Made by a program: the position numbers and the translations under genes. From assembly GCF_010894405.1 (NCBI RefSeq), contig NZ_JAAIYA010000032.1, positions 1 to 64,000 of the forward strand: 64,000 nucleotides of DNA. Reading direction: 5' to 3'. Shown in pieces: positions 1 through 7,172 of the stretch (position 1 is its first letter; each line of letters begins with the position of its first letter). The stretch comes from Pyxidicoccus caerfyrddinensis (lineage in GTDB: Bacteria; Myxococcota; Myxococcia; Myxococcales; Myxococcaceae). Below the pieces are notes generated by a model. That model did not search any database, had not been told where the DNA came from, and worked only from the letters and a program-made list of their open reading frames with translations.

Positions 1-125
1 CGGGGCGGTACGGGGCAGTACGGGCGGCGGGTAGGACGGGGCAGTAACGCGGTACGGGGCAGTACGGGCGGCGGGTAGGACGGGGCAGTACGGGCGGCGG
101 GTAGGGCGGGGCAGTACGGCAGTGC
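1..125. repeat. 26-bp GC-rich tandem repeat (minisatellite), continues off the left edge
   Basis: A unit reading CGGGGCAGTACGGGCGGCGG followed by GTAGGA is repeated head to tail. Full copies start near 11, 55 and 81, a shortened 18-bp variant starts near 37, and partial copies lie at 1 and 107. No open frame with coding character crosses it. It sits beyond the 3' end of the minus-strand operon that ends at 258. The array is cut by the window edge, so copy number is unknown. Confidence 0.8.
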
Positions 126-188
126 GAGCGGAGCCATGAGCTCAGCTCCAGTTGGTCGGCTCGGGTGTGGGGGATGGGGTTGGGGGAG

Positions 189-225
189 CCGGTCCTCAGC
201 GGAGGTGTGCTTTCGCGAGGACCGG
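189..225. terminator. Inverted repeat, possible terminator of the minus-strand operon
   Basis: CCGGTCCTC (189-197) and GAGGACCGG (217-225) form a perfect 9-bp stem with a 19-nt loop. It lies about 30 bp past the stop of the last gene in the minus-strand operon. There is no T-tract, so intrinsic termination is uncertain. Confidence 0.35.
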
Positions 226-257
226 TTCGCCTCTCAAACGTCAGCGGACAGCGGTTG

Positions 258-629
258 CTACCGCATGGGCGACTGCGGCATCTGATTCCGCATGACGAGC
301 AGCACCTGGTTGATGGTGTTCACCCAGACCTGCGTCGCGACTTCATCCACGTAGATGGAGTCCTTCATCAGCTTGAACATGAAGTCATTGCCGTTGCGGA
401 GGATGAGCTGGACGCTGTTGCCCTTCCAGAAGCTCTTGTTGATTTCCGCGCGGTCGATGTCCTTGATGTAGAAGTTGAAGATCAGCGTTCCAAGCTGGTC
501 CTCGGCGAAGATGCGCTTGTTCGTCATCGTCGCCAGGTAATCCCAATACAGGGTCTCATTGGGCTTGCGCGTCTTGGCAATGGCTTGCTTCTTCACGGCC
601 TCGCCGGGGCCCAGAATCACTTGTGTCAT
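258..629 (-). CDS. Small PH/GRAM-like domain protein, function unknown
   Basis: A 123-residue protein starting MTQVILGPGEAV. The ATG at 629 was chosen because GGAGAAGACCCG lies directly before it and it overlaps the upstream gene's stop in an ATGA arrangement (626-629). The pattern of short strands with LATMTNKRIF, a basic/aromatic middle and a C-terminal amphipathic helix (VNTINQVLLVMRNQ) resembles GRAM/PH-like folds, in which an LTxxRI-type strand is typical. This is a fold-level guess. No signal peptide or membrane segment is visible. It is the last gene of a three-gene minus-strand operon and is probably cytoplasmic. No enzymatic motif is seen. Confidence 0.8.
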   Translation of the reverse strand: MTQVILGPGEAVKKQAIAKTRKPNETLYWDYLATMTNKRIFAEDQLGTLIFNFYIKDIDRAEINKSFWKGNSVQLILRNGNDFMFKLMKDSIYVDEVATQVWVNTINQVLLVMRNQMPQSPMR

Positions 630-862
630 CGGGTCTTCTCCGCTGGGCGGTTGCTCTGGAAGAGGTAGCCGTCCCGGTACAGCTCCGTGTAGCCGCACTT
701 CAGGCAGGACGCCGCGAACAGCGGGAGCGGCTGGTCCTCCGGGTAGCCCTCATCGGCTTCGATGGTGAACCGGCAGTTGGCCAGGTTGAGGACGACACCC
801 GGGCAGTTGATGCAGAAGGCCGTCTTCTCGTTGTTCTTCGCCGGGTCTGGACGAATGGGCAT
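626..862 (-). CDS. Small CxxC protein, function unknown
   Basis: A 78-residue protein with two cysteine pairs: FCINCPG near residue 17 and SCLKCGY near residue 53. This is the four-cysteine layout of a small zinc ribbon. Between them is an acidic strand region (FTIEADEGYPEDQ). It overlaps the downstream PH/GRAM-like gene by four bases and follows the 298-codon gene by 5 bp, so the three are very probably co-transcribed and translationally coupled. I do not recognise the family. Zinc binding is inferred from the cysteine spacing only. Confidence 0.75.
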   Translation of the reverse strand: MPIRPDPAKNNEKTAFCINCPGVVLNLANCRFTIEADEGYPEDQPLPLFAASCLKCGYTELYRDGYLFQSNRPAEKTR

Positions 863-867
863 GTCGC

Positions 868-1764
868 TCAGTCCTCGGTGACCTTGTTGTGGCCGCGCGG
901 CGTCGTCTTGTTGATCTTCTCCCGCGCCTTCTCGTTCTTCATGTGCTGGATGTCCTGCTGCGTCTTCTTGTGCAGGAGGGCATCCTTGTAGTCGGCCTCC
1001 GCATCCAGGGCGTTGCCCAGGCCGCGACCGGCGCGATTGGCGAGCCAGAGCGCCCCGCCGGCGCCGCCAATGGCCCTTCCGGCCGGGTCGTTGACGGTGC
1101 TCACGAGGCTTCCGACGGCGGACATCCCTCCCGCGACATAGTCCAGCTCGTCGTAGATAGCGTCCCGGCGCTGCTGGTGGGCGTCCCGCTCGATGCCGGC
1201 CATGACGGGCACGTCGAACGGGTCGCTCTCGGCTGTGAAGAACCCGCCGTCCCCCGCGTCCCCGGCTGCGAAGTCCCCGTCCCCCTGCGGCGCCTCCTCG
1301 GTGAAGGACTCCGCGGTCGCCGCGTCGTTACCCGCGTCGTCACCCTGCTCGGGGAGCGGCGGCAGGCCCATCCGCTCCCGGAGGGCCGGCAGCGACGGGC
1401 CTTCCGGGCTCAGGAAGGAGCGCAGCTCGTCCGGCGACGGCTCCGGCGGATGCCGGGACGGATGCCCCTGCCCCGGACGGCGGCCGCGAGGCCCGGGCTC
1501 GGGCTCGGTCGGGTCCATGGGCTCAGCGGCGCTGAAGGGATCCGCCGTCACATCGTTGCCCGAGAAGAAGTCACCTCGGTCCTCCGGCGGTGGAGGCGTG
1601 GGCCGGGTGGGGGCCCGGCGGCGGCCCTGCGCCCCAGGCTCCGGGTCCTGCGTGAAGTAGCGCGGATCATCGGCTCGGACGGGATTGCGGGCTCCAGCCG
1701 GGACCGTCTCGGCTGTCGCCTCGCCCTCTGCCTGCGGCATTACGTCGTCAAACCAGCTCGACAT
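868..1764 (-). CDS. Low-complexity acidic/Pro-rich protein with Gly-Ala C-terminal region, function unknown
   Basis: A 298-residue protein, first gene of a three-gene operon. Residues 1-190 are acidic, Pro/Arg-rich and probably disordered (for example PTRPTPPPPEDRGDFF and runs of GDDAGNDAATAE). Residues 195-298 change character: MAGIERDAHQQRRDAIYDELDYVAGG, then a small-residue stretch (MSAVGSLVSTVNDPAGRAIGGAGGALWLANRAGRGLGNAL) that could be an amphipathic or membrane-active helix pair, then a Lys-rich tail. There is no signal peptide, and I recognise no domain. The disordered N-terminus plus Gly/Ala-rich helical segment recalls secreted effectors or tail-associated proteins, but nothing nearby supports that. 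Confidence 0.75.
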   Translation of the reverse strand: MSSWFDDVMPQAEGEATAETVPAGARNPVRADDPRYFTQDPEPGAQGRRRAPTRPTPPPPEDRGDFFSGNDVTADPFSAAEPMDPTEPEPGPRGRRPGQGHPSRHPPEPSPDELRSFLSPEGPSLPALRERMGLPPLPEQGDDAGNDAATAESFTEEAPQGDGDFAAGDAGDGGFFTAESDPFDVPVMAGIERDAHQQRRDAIYDELDYVAGGMSAVGSLVSTVNDPAGRAIGGAGGALWLANRAGRGLGNALDAEADYKDALLHKKTQQDIQHMKNEKAREKINKTTPRGHNKVTED

Positions 1765-1995
1765 GTTTCCCCCTCATGGGAAAATTCCCACGTTGCTGTT
1801 CAAATCCTGGGGCACATGTCGGGATGACGTCAAGGTAGGGGTGCGTCAAGGTGGCATGACGCACTGCATGGCTTCGCGTGTCGCTCGCTGTTCGGCGCGA
1901 CGGCCCCATCAAGCGGGTAGGGCTGCGGCGTCCTCGCCGAGGAACGCGAGCGCCGTTCGCGAGACGGACGGTGCGTGCACGCGCGTGCGGCGCGA
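1765..1995. other. Upstream region of the 258-1764 operon
   Basis: Non-coding stretch that should hold the promoter of the minus-strand operon. TGGGAA-AA-TTCCCA (1777-1790) is a short inverted repeat just before the start codon's leader. Two direct copies of GTCAAGGT lie at about 1829-1836 and 1846-1853. No convincing -35/-10 pair was found. Confidence 0.3.
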
Positions 1996-2472
1996 CTACA
2001 CCGTGGGCTGCGGCTGGGACTCGATGCCGAGTGCCTCGTGCGCGAAGCGGAACATGCGTGCGTTGAGCTGCTCGAGGAACTGGAGCGGGTGGCGTCCGGA
2101 GCGGTCCGCCGCGTCCTCCAGCTTCTCCTTGCAGCGCAAGTCATTGCAGAGCGTCACGCCGACGCGGCGCTTGTTGTCCACGTCGGTGGTGAGCATGCCC
2201 ACCTCGCTGGACGAGCCGTAGCTGTGGCACCACTCGCACATGCGGTAGGTCGGCTCTCCGCCCGGCGGCTCGCGGCGGAAGATGATGCCAATGGGCTTGC
2301 GGCTGCCGGGCGCGGAGAAGATGAGGTACACGCGCGCGCCGGACGTCTCCGTCCAGGCGAGGTAGTCCCGGACGAAGAGCGGGAAGGTGATGCCCTCGGG
2401 CATCTCGATGACCCGGCGGTCTCGCGAGCGGAAGGACTCGATGAGCGCCCGGTCGTTCTCGAATCGAAACAC
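1996..2472 (-). CDS. FBP-type treble-clef zinc-finger protein (EF-G-binding C-terminal domain family)
   Basis: A 158-residue protein. It contains CEWCHSYGSSSEVGMLTTDV near residues 78-97, followed by VGVTLCNDLRCKEKL, giving a C-x2-C ... C-x4-C zinc site. This arrangement, with the upstream FVRDYLAWTETSGARVYLIF strand pattern, matches the treble-clef zinc finger found at the C-terminus of FusB/FBP-type EF-G-binding proteins, which rescue stalled EF-G in Gram-positives. Here it is a stand-alone domain with extra N-terminal residues, so ribosome or EF-G binding is inference. It is a single gene, separated from its neighbours by more than 200 bp on each side. Confidence 0.8.
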   Translation of the reverse strand: MFRFENDRALIESFRSRDRRVIEMPEGITFPLFVRDYLAWTETSGARVYLIFSAPGSRKPIGIIFRREPPGGEPTYRMCEWCHSYGSSSEVGMLTTDVDNKRRVGVTLCNDLRCKEKLEDAADRSGRHPLQFLEQLNARMFRFAHEALGIESQPQPTV

Positions 2473-2597
2473 GGCGACTCCTTGGCGAACGCCTGCACTA
2501 ACAGGCAGTCCCCACCATATCCACCCGAACCGGCGGAGCAGCCGGGCCTCTCCCCGCCCGAGCCCCCGGCCTCAGGGCGCCCGGCCCTCAGTCGCCC

Positions 2598-2624
2598 ATG
2601 CGTCACATTTCGAGTTCGACGCAT
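2598..2624. promoter_or_regulatory. Candidate TetR operator upstream of the monooxygenase operon
   Basis: ATGCGTC and GACGCAT form a perfect 7-bp inverted repeat with a 13-bp spacer. It lies about 60 bp before the GTG of the monooxygenase gene, whose operon ends with a TetR-type regulator. Position and symmetry fit an autoregulatory operator. Binding is inferred. Confidence 0.35.
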
Positions 2625-2682
2625 CCCGCTTCAACACGCCCTCCTGTAGCATGGGCACTCTCTGTCCTACCGGGAGGTTCCA

Positions 2683-4254
2683 GTGCCCCCACGACATCCG
2701 CCCCACTTCCACATCGCCATCGCGGGGAGTGGCTTCGGCGGCCTCGGCATGGCCATCCGTCTCAAGCAGGCAGGGCTCCAGGACTTCGTCATCTTCGAGC
2801 GCTCCCACGACGTGGGCGGCGTCTGGCGTGACAACGCGTACCCGGGCTGCGCGTGCGATGTGCAGTCCCACCTCTACTCGTTCTCCTTCGCGCCCAACCC
2901 GGCCTGGTCCCGCGCCTTCTCGCCGCGGGGGGAAATCCACGCCTACCTGCGCGACTGCGCGGACCGCTTCGGCATCCGGCCGCACGTGCGCTTCCAACAC
3001 GCCGTCCAGGAGGCCCGGTGGGACGACGTCCAGCAGCGCTGGCACCTCCAGACATCAGAGGGGCTCTACACCGCGGACGTTTTCATCTCCGCGGTGGGCG
3101 GCCTGAGCGAGCCCGCCATTCCCAACCTGCCCGGCCTGGAGCGCTTCCAGGGCAAGGTGATGCACTCGGCGCGGTGGGACCCTGGCTACGCGCTCACGGG
3201 CAAGCGGGTGGCCGTCATCGGCACCGGCGCCTCCGCCATCCAGTTCGTCCCGGCCATCCAGCCCCAGGTGGGCCGGCTGCTCCTCTTCCAGCGCACCCCG
3301 CCCTGGGTGATGCCCAGGATGGACCGCTCCATCAGCGAGCGGATGCGGCGGCTGTACCAGCGCCTGCCGGGCGCGCAGCGCCTGTCTCGCGGCGCCATCT
3401 ACGCGCTGCGCGAGTTGATGGCGCTCGGCTTCATGCACCCGTGGATTCTCAGACTGGCCCAGCGGCGCGCGCTCAGGCACCTGGAGCAAGCCATTCCCGA
3501 CCCGGTGCTGCGCGCGAAGGTGACGCCGAAGTACACCCTGGGCTGCAAGCGCGTCCTCGTCTCGGACGACTACCTGCCCACGCTCTCCCAGCCGAATGTC
3601 GACGTCATCACCGACGGCATCAAAGAGGTGCGCGAGCACGCCATCGTCACGGCGGACGGCACCGAGCACGCCGTGGATGCCATCATCCTCGGCACCGGCT
3701 TCCAGGTGACGGACATGCCCATCGCCCGCCACATCCACGGGCGTGGTGGGCGCTCGCTGGTGGACGCGTGGGGCGGCACCATGAAGGCGCACCTGGGCAC
3801 CACCGTCAGCGGCTTTCCCAACCTCTTCATGCTGCTGGGGCCCAACACGGGGCTGGGCCACACCTCCGTCATCCTGATGATTGAGAGTCAAATCGACCAC
3901 GTCCTCGGCGCGCTGCGCTACCTGGAGGGCCGGGGCCTGGCCGCGGTGGAGCCCACGCCCGAGGCCCAGGCCGACTTCAACCAGCAGCTCGACACGCGCA
4001 TGTCCGGGACGGTGTGGATGCAGGGCGGCTGCGTGAGCTGGTACCTCGACGCCACGGGGCGCAACTCCACCCTCTGGCCGGGCTTCACCTTCACCTTCCG
4101 GCGCCGCGTGGAGCGCTTCGAGCCCTCCGAGTACGTCGCCATCTTCCCGCATCGCCGCCGGCCCGCCGCGCTCCCCGCGCCGCGGCTCCTGCCCGAGCGA
4201 GCGTCCCCGGTGTCCATGAGAATCCCCACGCGAGTCACGGAGGGCAGCCCATGA
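2683..4254 (+). CDS. Flavin-containing monooxygenase, Baeyer-Villiger type
   Basis: A 523-residue NAD(P)H-dependent FAD monooxygenase. The GTG start follows GGGAGG at a good distance. The FAD Rossmann motif IAIAGSGFGGLGMA is at about residues 11-24, the NADPH Rossmann motif VAVIGTGASAIQ near 177, and between them FQGKVMHSARWD at about 155-166 fits the FxGxxxHxxxW(P/D) fingerprint of Baeyer-Villiger monooxygenases. The expected activity is oxygen insertion next to a ketone (ester or lactone formation); the substrate is unknown. Its stop overlaps the SDR start (ATGA), and a TetR gene follows, so this looks like a small catabolic or detoxifying operon for a hydrophobic ketone or alcohol. Confidence 0.9.
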   Translation: MPPRHPPHFHIAIAGSGFGGLGMAIRLKQAGLQDFVIFERSHDVGGVWRDNAYPGCACDVQSHLYSFSFAPNPAWSRAFSPRGEIHAYLRDCADRFGIRPHVRFQHAVQEARWDDVQQRWHLQTSEGLYTADVFISAVGGLSEPAIPNLPGLERFQGKVMHSARWDPGYALTGKRVAVIGTGASAIQFVPAIQPQVGRLLLFQRTPPWVMPRMDRSISERMRRLYQRLPGAQRLSRGAIYALRELMALGFMHPWILRLAQRRALRHLEQAIPDPVLRAKVTPKYTLGCKRVLVSDDYLPTLSQPNVDVITDGIKEVREHAIVTADGTEHAVDAIILGTGFQVTDMPIARHIHGRGGRSLVDAWGGTMKAHLGTTVSGFPNLFMLLGPNTGLGHTSVILMIESQIDHVLGALRYLEGRGLAAVEPTPEAQADFNQQLDTRMSGTVWMQGGCVSWYLDATGRNSTLWPGFTFTFRRRVERFEPSEYVAIFPHRRRPAALPAPRLLPERASPVSMRIPTRVTEGSP

Positions 4255-5096
4255 AGACGGTGAAGAACAGAGTCGCCGCGATTACCGGCGCGGGCTCGGG
4301 CATTGGCCGGGCGACAGCGGTGCTGCTGGCGCGCAGCGGCTGCAACGTCGCGCTGTCCGACGTGAATGAGCAGGGCCTGGGCGAGACGGCGGACCAGTGC
4401 CGCGCGCACGGCGTGCGGGTGAACACCGCGCGAGTGGATGTCGCGAAGCGCGAGGCCGTGCATGACTGGGCGGACGCGGTGGCGCGGGAGCTGGGCGCCG
4501 TCCACGTCGTCGTCAACAACGCGGGCGTCGCGCTGGGCGCCACCATCGAGGACACCCGGTACGAGGACTTCGAGTGGCTGATGAACATCAACTTCTGGGG
4601 CGTGGTGTACGGCACCAAGGCCTTCCTCCCGCACCTGCGCGCGGCGGGCGAGGGCCACATCGTCAACGTCTCCAGCGTGTTCGGTCTCATCGGCGTGCCC
4701 ACGCAGGGCGCGTACAACGCCGCCAAGTTCGCGGTGAAGGGCTTCACCGAGGCGCTCCGCCAGGAGCTGGAGGTGGAGTCCGTCCCCATCGGCGTCACCT
4801 GCGTGCACCCCGGCGGCATCAAGACCAACATCGCCCGCAACGCACGGGTGACGCACCGCAAGGGCTGGACGGACGAGCGCTCCACCAGCGACTTCGAGAA
4901 GTCCTTCTCCACCACGCCGGAGAAGGCCGCCTCGGACATCCTCTCCGCCATCCTGAAGAACCGGCGGCGCCAGCTCATCGGCGGTGACGCCGTCTTCATC
5001 GACCTCATGCAGCGGATGCTGCCCACGCTGTACCAGCGCCTGGTGGTGGCGGGGGCCCGGCGCCGGCGGCGCAAGCTGCTGGAGAGCGCCACGTGA
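4251..5096 (+). CDS. Short-chain dehydrogenase/reductase
   Basis: A 281-residue classical SDR. The start at 4251 overlaps the monooxygenase stop (ATGA). It has the cofactor motif TGAGSGIG (about residues 12-19), NNAG (about 86), the catalytic Ser in VNVSSVFG and YNAAK (about 153-157) with the proton-relay Tyr and Lys, and PGGIKTNIA after it. The C-terminal tail is rich in Arg (ARRRRRK), which may place it at the membrane. In partnership with a Baeyer-Villiger enzyme an SDR typically supplies the ketone by oxidising a secondary alcohol. That coupling is inferred from the operon. The downstream TetR gene overlaps by four bases (GTGA). Confidence 0.9.
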   Translation: MKTVKNRVAAITGAGSGIGRATAVLLARSGCNVALSDVNEQGLGETADQCRAHGVRVNTARVDVAKREAVHDWADAVARELGAVHVVVNNAGVALGATIEDTRYEDFEWLMNINFWGVVYGTKAFLPHLRAAGEGHIVNVSSVFGLIGVPTQGAYNAAKFAVKGFTEALRQELEVESVPIGVTCVHPGGIKTNIARNARVTHRKGWTDERSTSDFEKSFSTTPEKAASDILSAILKNRRRQLIGGDAVFIDLMQRMLPTLYQRLVVAGARRRRRKLLESAT

Positions 5097-5797
5097 AGTC
5101 ACCCCGCGCGCTCAAGCGCCGCGCCGCGCCCGAGGCCCCGGAGCACCCGTCTCCGCCGCCCCGTCGTGCGCGCGCGCCCGTCCGGCCCACCCCGCTGGCA
5201 CAGCGACTGGAGGCGCCCTCGAAGGCCACGCCCCAGGACCTCTTCACCCTGGCGCTGGCTTGGTGGAAGCAGGGCGAGCGCTTCGACATCGGCCGCATGG
5301 CGCAGGCGCTGGGCGTCAGCCGCGCCACGGTGTTCCGGTGGGTGGGCACCCGCGAGCTGCTCTACGGCGAGGTCATCTCCTCGCTGTTCGAGGGGGCCCT
5401 CGCCATCGCCCGGAAGGGCGCGCGCGGCGAGGGGCCGGAATTGGTCGCGGACATCACCCGGCGGCTGTTCGAGTTGCTGGTGACGGACGCGCCGCTGCGC
5501 ACGTTCGTCCAGCAGGACGCCGAGTACGCCATGCGCATCCTGATGTCGCGCAGCAGCACCGTGGAGCAGCGCTGCGCCGCGAGCATCCGCACGTCGCTGG
5601 AGGAGGGCGTTAAGCAGGGCCACCTGAGGCCGGTGATGGACCTGGACGCGCTGGCCTACGTCATCATCCGCATCGGCGAGTCCTTCCTCTACCGCGACGC
5701 GATTACGGGCGACCCGGTGGATGTGGAGTCCGCCATCACCGCCATCCGGCTCCTCCTCACCGTGGAGAAGCAGGACGTGCGGTGGAAGGGCCGCTGA
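5093..5797 (+). CDS. TetR-family regulator (QsdR-like) of the monooxygenase operon
   Basis: A 234-residue protein starting at a GTG that overlaps the SDR stop. After a Pro/Arg-rich N-terminal tail of about 45 residues, the helix-turn-helix is FDIGRMAQALGVSRATVFRWVGTRELLYGEV (about residues 64-94). The remainder is an all-helical ligand domain with the pattern of the QsdR type (LFELLVTDAPLRTFVQQD, then DLDALAYVIIRIGESFLYRD). It probably represses its own operon through the inverted repeat at 2598-2624. The convergent permease gene ends only 12 bp away. The ligand is unknown. Confidence 0.88.
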   Translation: MKSPRALKRRAAPEAPEHPSPPPRRARAPVRPTPLAQRLEAPSKATPQDLFTLALAWWKQGERFDIGRMAQALGVSRATVFRWVGTRELLYGEVISSLFEGALAIARKGARGEGPELVADITRRLFELLVTDAPLRTFVQQDAEYAMRILMSRSSTVEQRCAASIRTSLEEGVKQGHLRPVMDLDALAYVIIRIGESFLYRDAITGDPVDVESAITAIRLLLTVEKQDVRWKGR

Positions 5798-5809
5798 AGG
5801 TGCCCGTGC

Positions 5810-7123
5810 CTACTCCGGCGCCGCCGTCCGCGCGGGGCTGCGCAGCGCGTACAGCATGCCGCCCACCGCGAGGGCGATGAGCCCGGCAATGAGGTTGCGC
5901 GGCTGTGCGCTGAGGGCGAAGACGACGCACAGCGAGGCGGCTGCAATGGGCACCACCGGCCCGCCGGGGATGCGGAACGCGCCCGGCTGTTGGGTCAGCT
6001 TGCGCCGCAGCACGGGGATGGCCATGGCGGTGCCGAAGTAGGTGGCCAGCCGCGCCACCACCGACAGGGTGGCGAGCACCTCGAACGAGCCCGAGAAGGC
6101 CAGCGGCAGGGCAATGGCCGTCTGGGTGAGGATGGCCACCGTCGGCGTGCGGAAGCGCGGGTGCAGGGACGCGAGCGGCGCGGGGCCGAAGCCGTCGCGG
6201 GCCAGTGCGTACAGGTAGCGCGGCCCCGCGAGCACCGTGTTGCTGTTGGTGCCCAGGATGGAGAGCACCGCCCCCACCGTCATCAGCAGCCCGCCCCAGC
6301 CCCCGAGGAAGCGTGCGGCCGCGTCCGCCAGCGGCGTCTTCGCGTCCACCACACCCGGCAGCGTGCCCAGCGCCACCCACTGCACCGCGGTGTAGATGAA
6401 GGTGACGACGCCAATCTGCACCACCAGCGCGAAGGGCACGTCGCGCTTCGGATTCTTGAACTCGCCCGCGGGCGCCGCAGTGTTCTCGAAGCCCGCGTAG
6501 GCGAACAGCAGCAGCAGCACCGCCGCGCCCAGGCTGCCGTCCGCCTTCGGCACCACGGACGTCGCCTGCTCCCAGGACATGGCGAACAAACCCGCGCCGA
6601 TGAAGAGCAGCAGCGGCACCGTCTTGGTAATGGCCAGGAAGACGGCGGTGCGCGCGCCGGATTTCACGCCCACGACGTTGATGGCGGTGAGCAATAGCAG
6701 CGGCAGGGCGATGGCCAGCGAGCGTCCCACGCCGTCATTCACCTGCGGCCACAGGTAGGCCAGCGCCCGCGCGAAGCCCGCGGACAGCGACGCCACCGAG
6801 GACACGCGGGCCAGCCACGTCATCCACCCCACCTCGAACCCCACCAGGTCGCCGAAGGCCTCCCGCGTGTAGACGTAGGCGCTGCCGGGCCGGTCGAAGT
6901 AGCTCGCCGCCTCCGCGAAGCAGAGCACCAGCAGGAAGACGCCCAGCCCCGCGAGGACGATGGCGCCCACGCTCGCCGAGCCGAGGTTCGCCGCCGCCGC
7001 CGCGGGCAGCAGGTACACGCCGCTGCCGATGACGTCATTGATGGAGAAGCCCACGATTTCCCAGCGGGAGACCGCGCGCTTCATGCCGAGGTCCGCGGGG
7101 GCCGCGGAAGGGGGTGTCGTCAT
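5810..7123 (-). CDS. APC-family amino acid permease
   Basis: A 437-residue integral membrane protein with about 12 predicted hydrophobic segments. The ATG at 7123 (MTTPPSAAP) is preferred because the longer frame adds charged residues unlike the family. The family hallmark in TM1 is FSINDVIGSGVYLLPAAAA, where the unwound GSG binds the substrate carboxyl and amino groups, followed by AYVYTREAFGDLVGF. FAYAGFENTAAPAGEFKNPKRDVP is the conserved TM6/loop region. Expected to import or exchange an amino acid or amine; specificity cannot be read. Monocistronic and convergent with the TetR gene. Confidence 0.88.
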   Translation of the reverse strand: MTTPPSAAPADLGMKRAVSRWEIVGFSINDVIGSGVYLLPAAAAANLGSASVGAIVLAGLGVFLLVLCFAEAASYFDRPGSAYVYTREAFGDLVGFEVGWMTWLARVSSVASLSAGFARALAYLWPQVNDGVGRSLAIALPLLLLTAINVVGVKSGARTAVFLAITKTVPLLLFIGAGLFAMSWEQATSVVPKADGSLGAAVLLLLFAYAGFENTAAPAGEFKNPKRDVPFALVVQIGVVTFIYTAVQWVALGTLPGVVDAKTPLADAAARFLGGWGGLLMTVGAVLSILGTNSNTVLAGPRYLYALARDGFGPAPLASLHPRFRTPTVAILTQTAIALPLAFSGSFEVLATLSVVARLATYFGTAMAIPVLRRKLTQQPGAFRIPGGPVVPIAAASLCVVFALSAQPRNLIAGLIALAVGGMLYALRSPARTAAPE

Positions 7124-7172
7124 GGCGGAGACGATAGTCCCAAGCCGCCACCCGCTGTACCCGGAATTCCCG

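Noticed and set aside
1-125. Tandem array considered as a CRISPR
   Set aside because: Units are directly adjacent with no unique spacers, and no cas gene is present.
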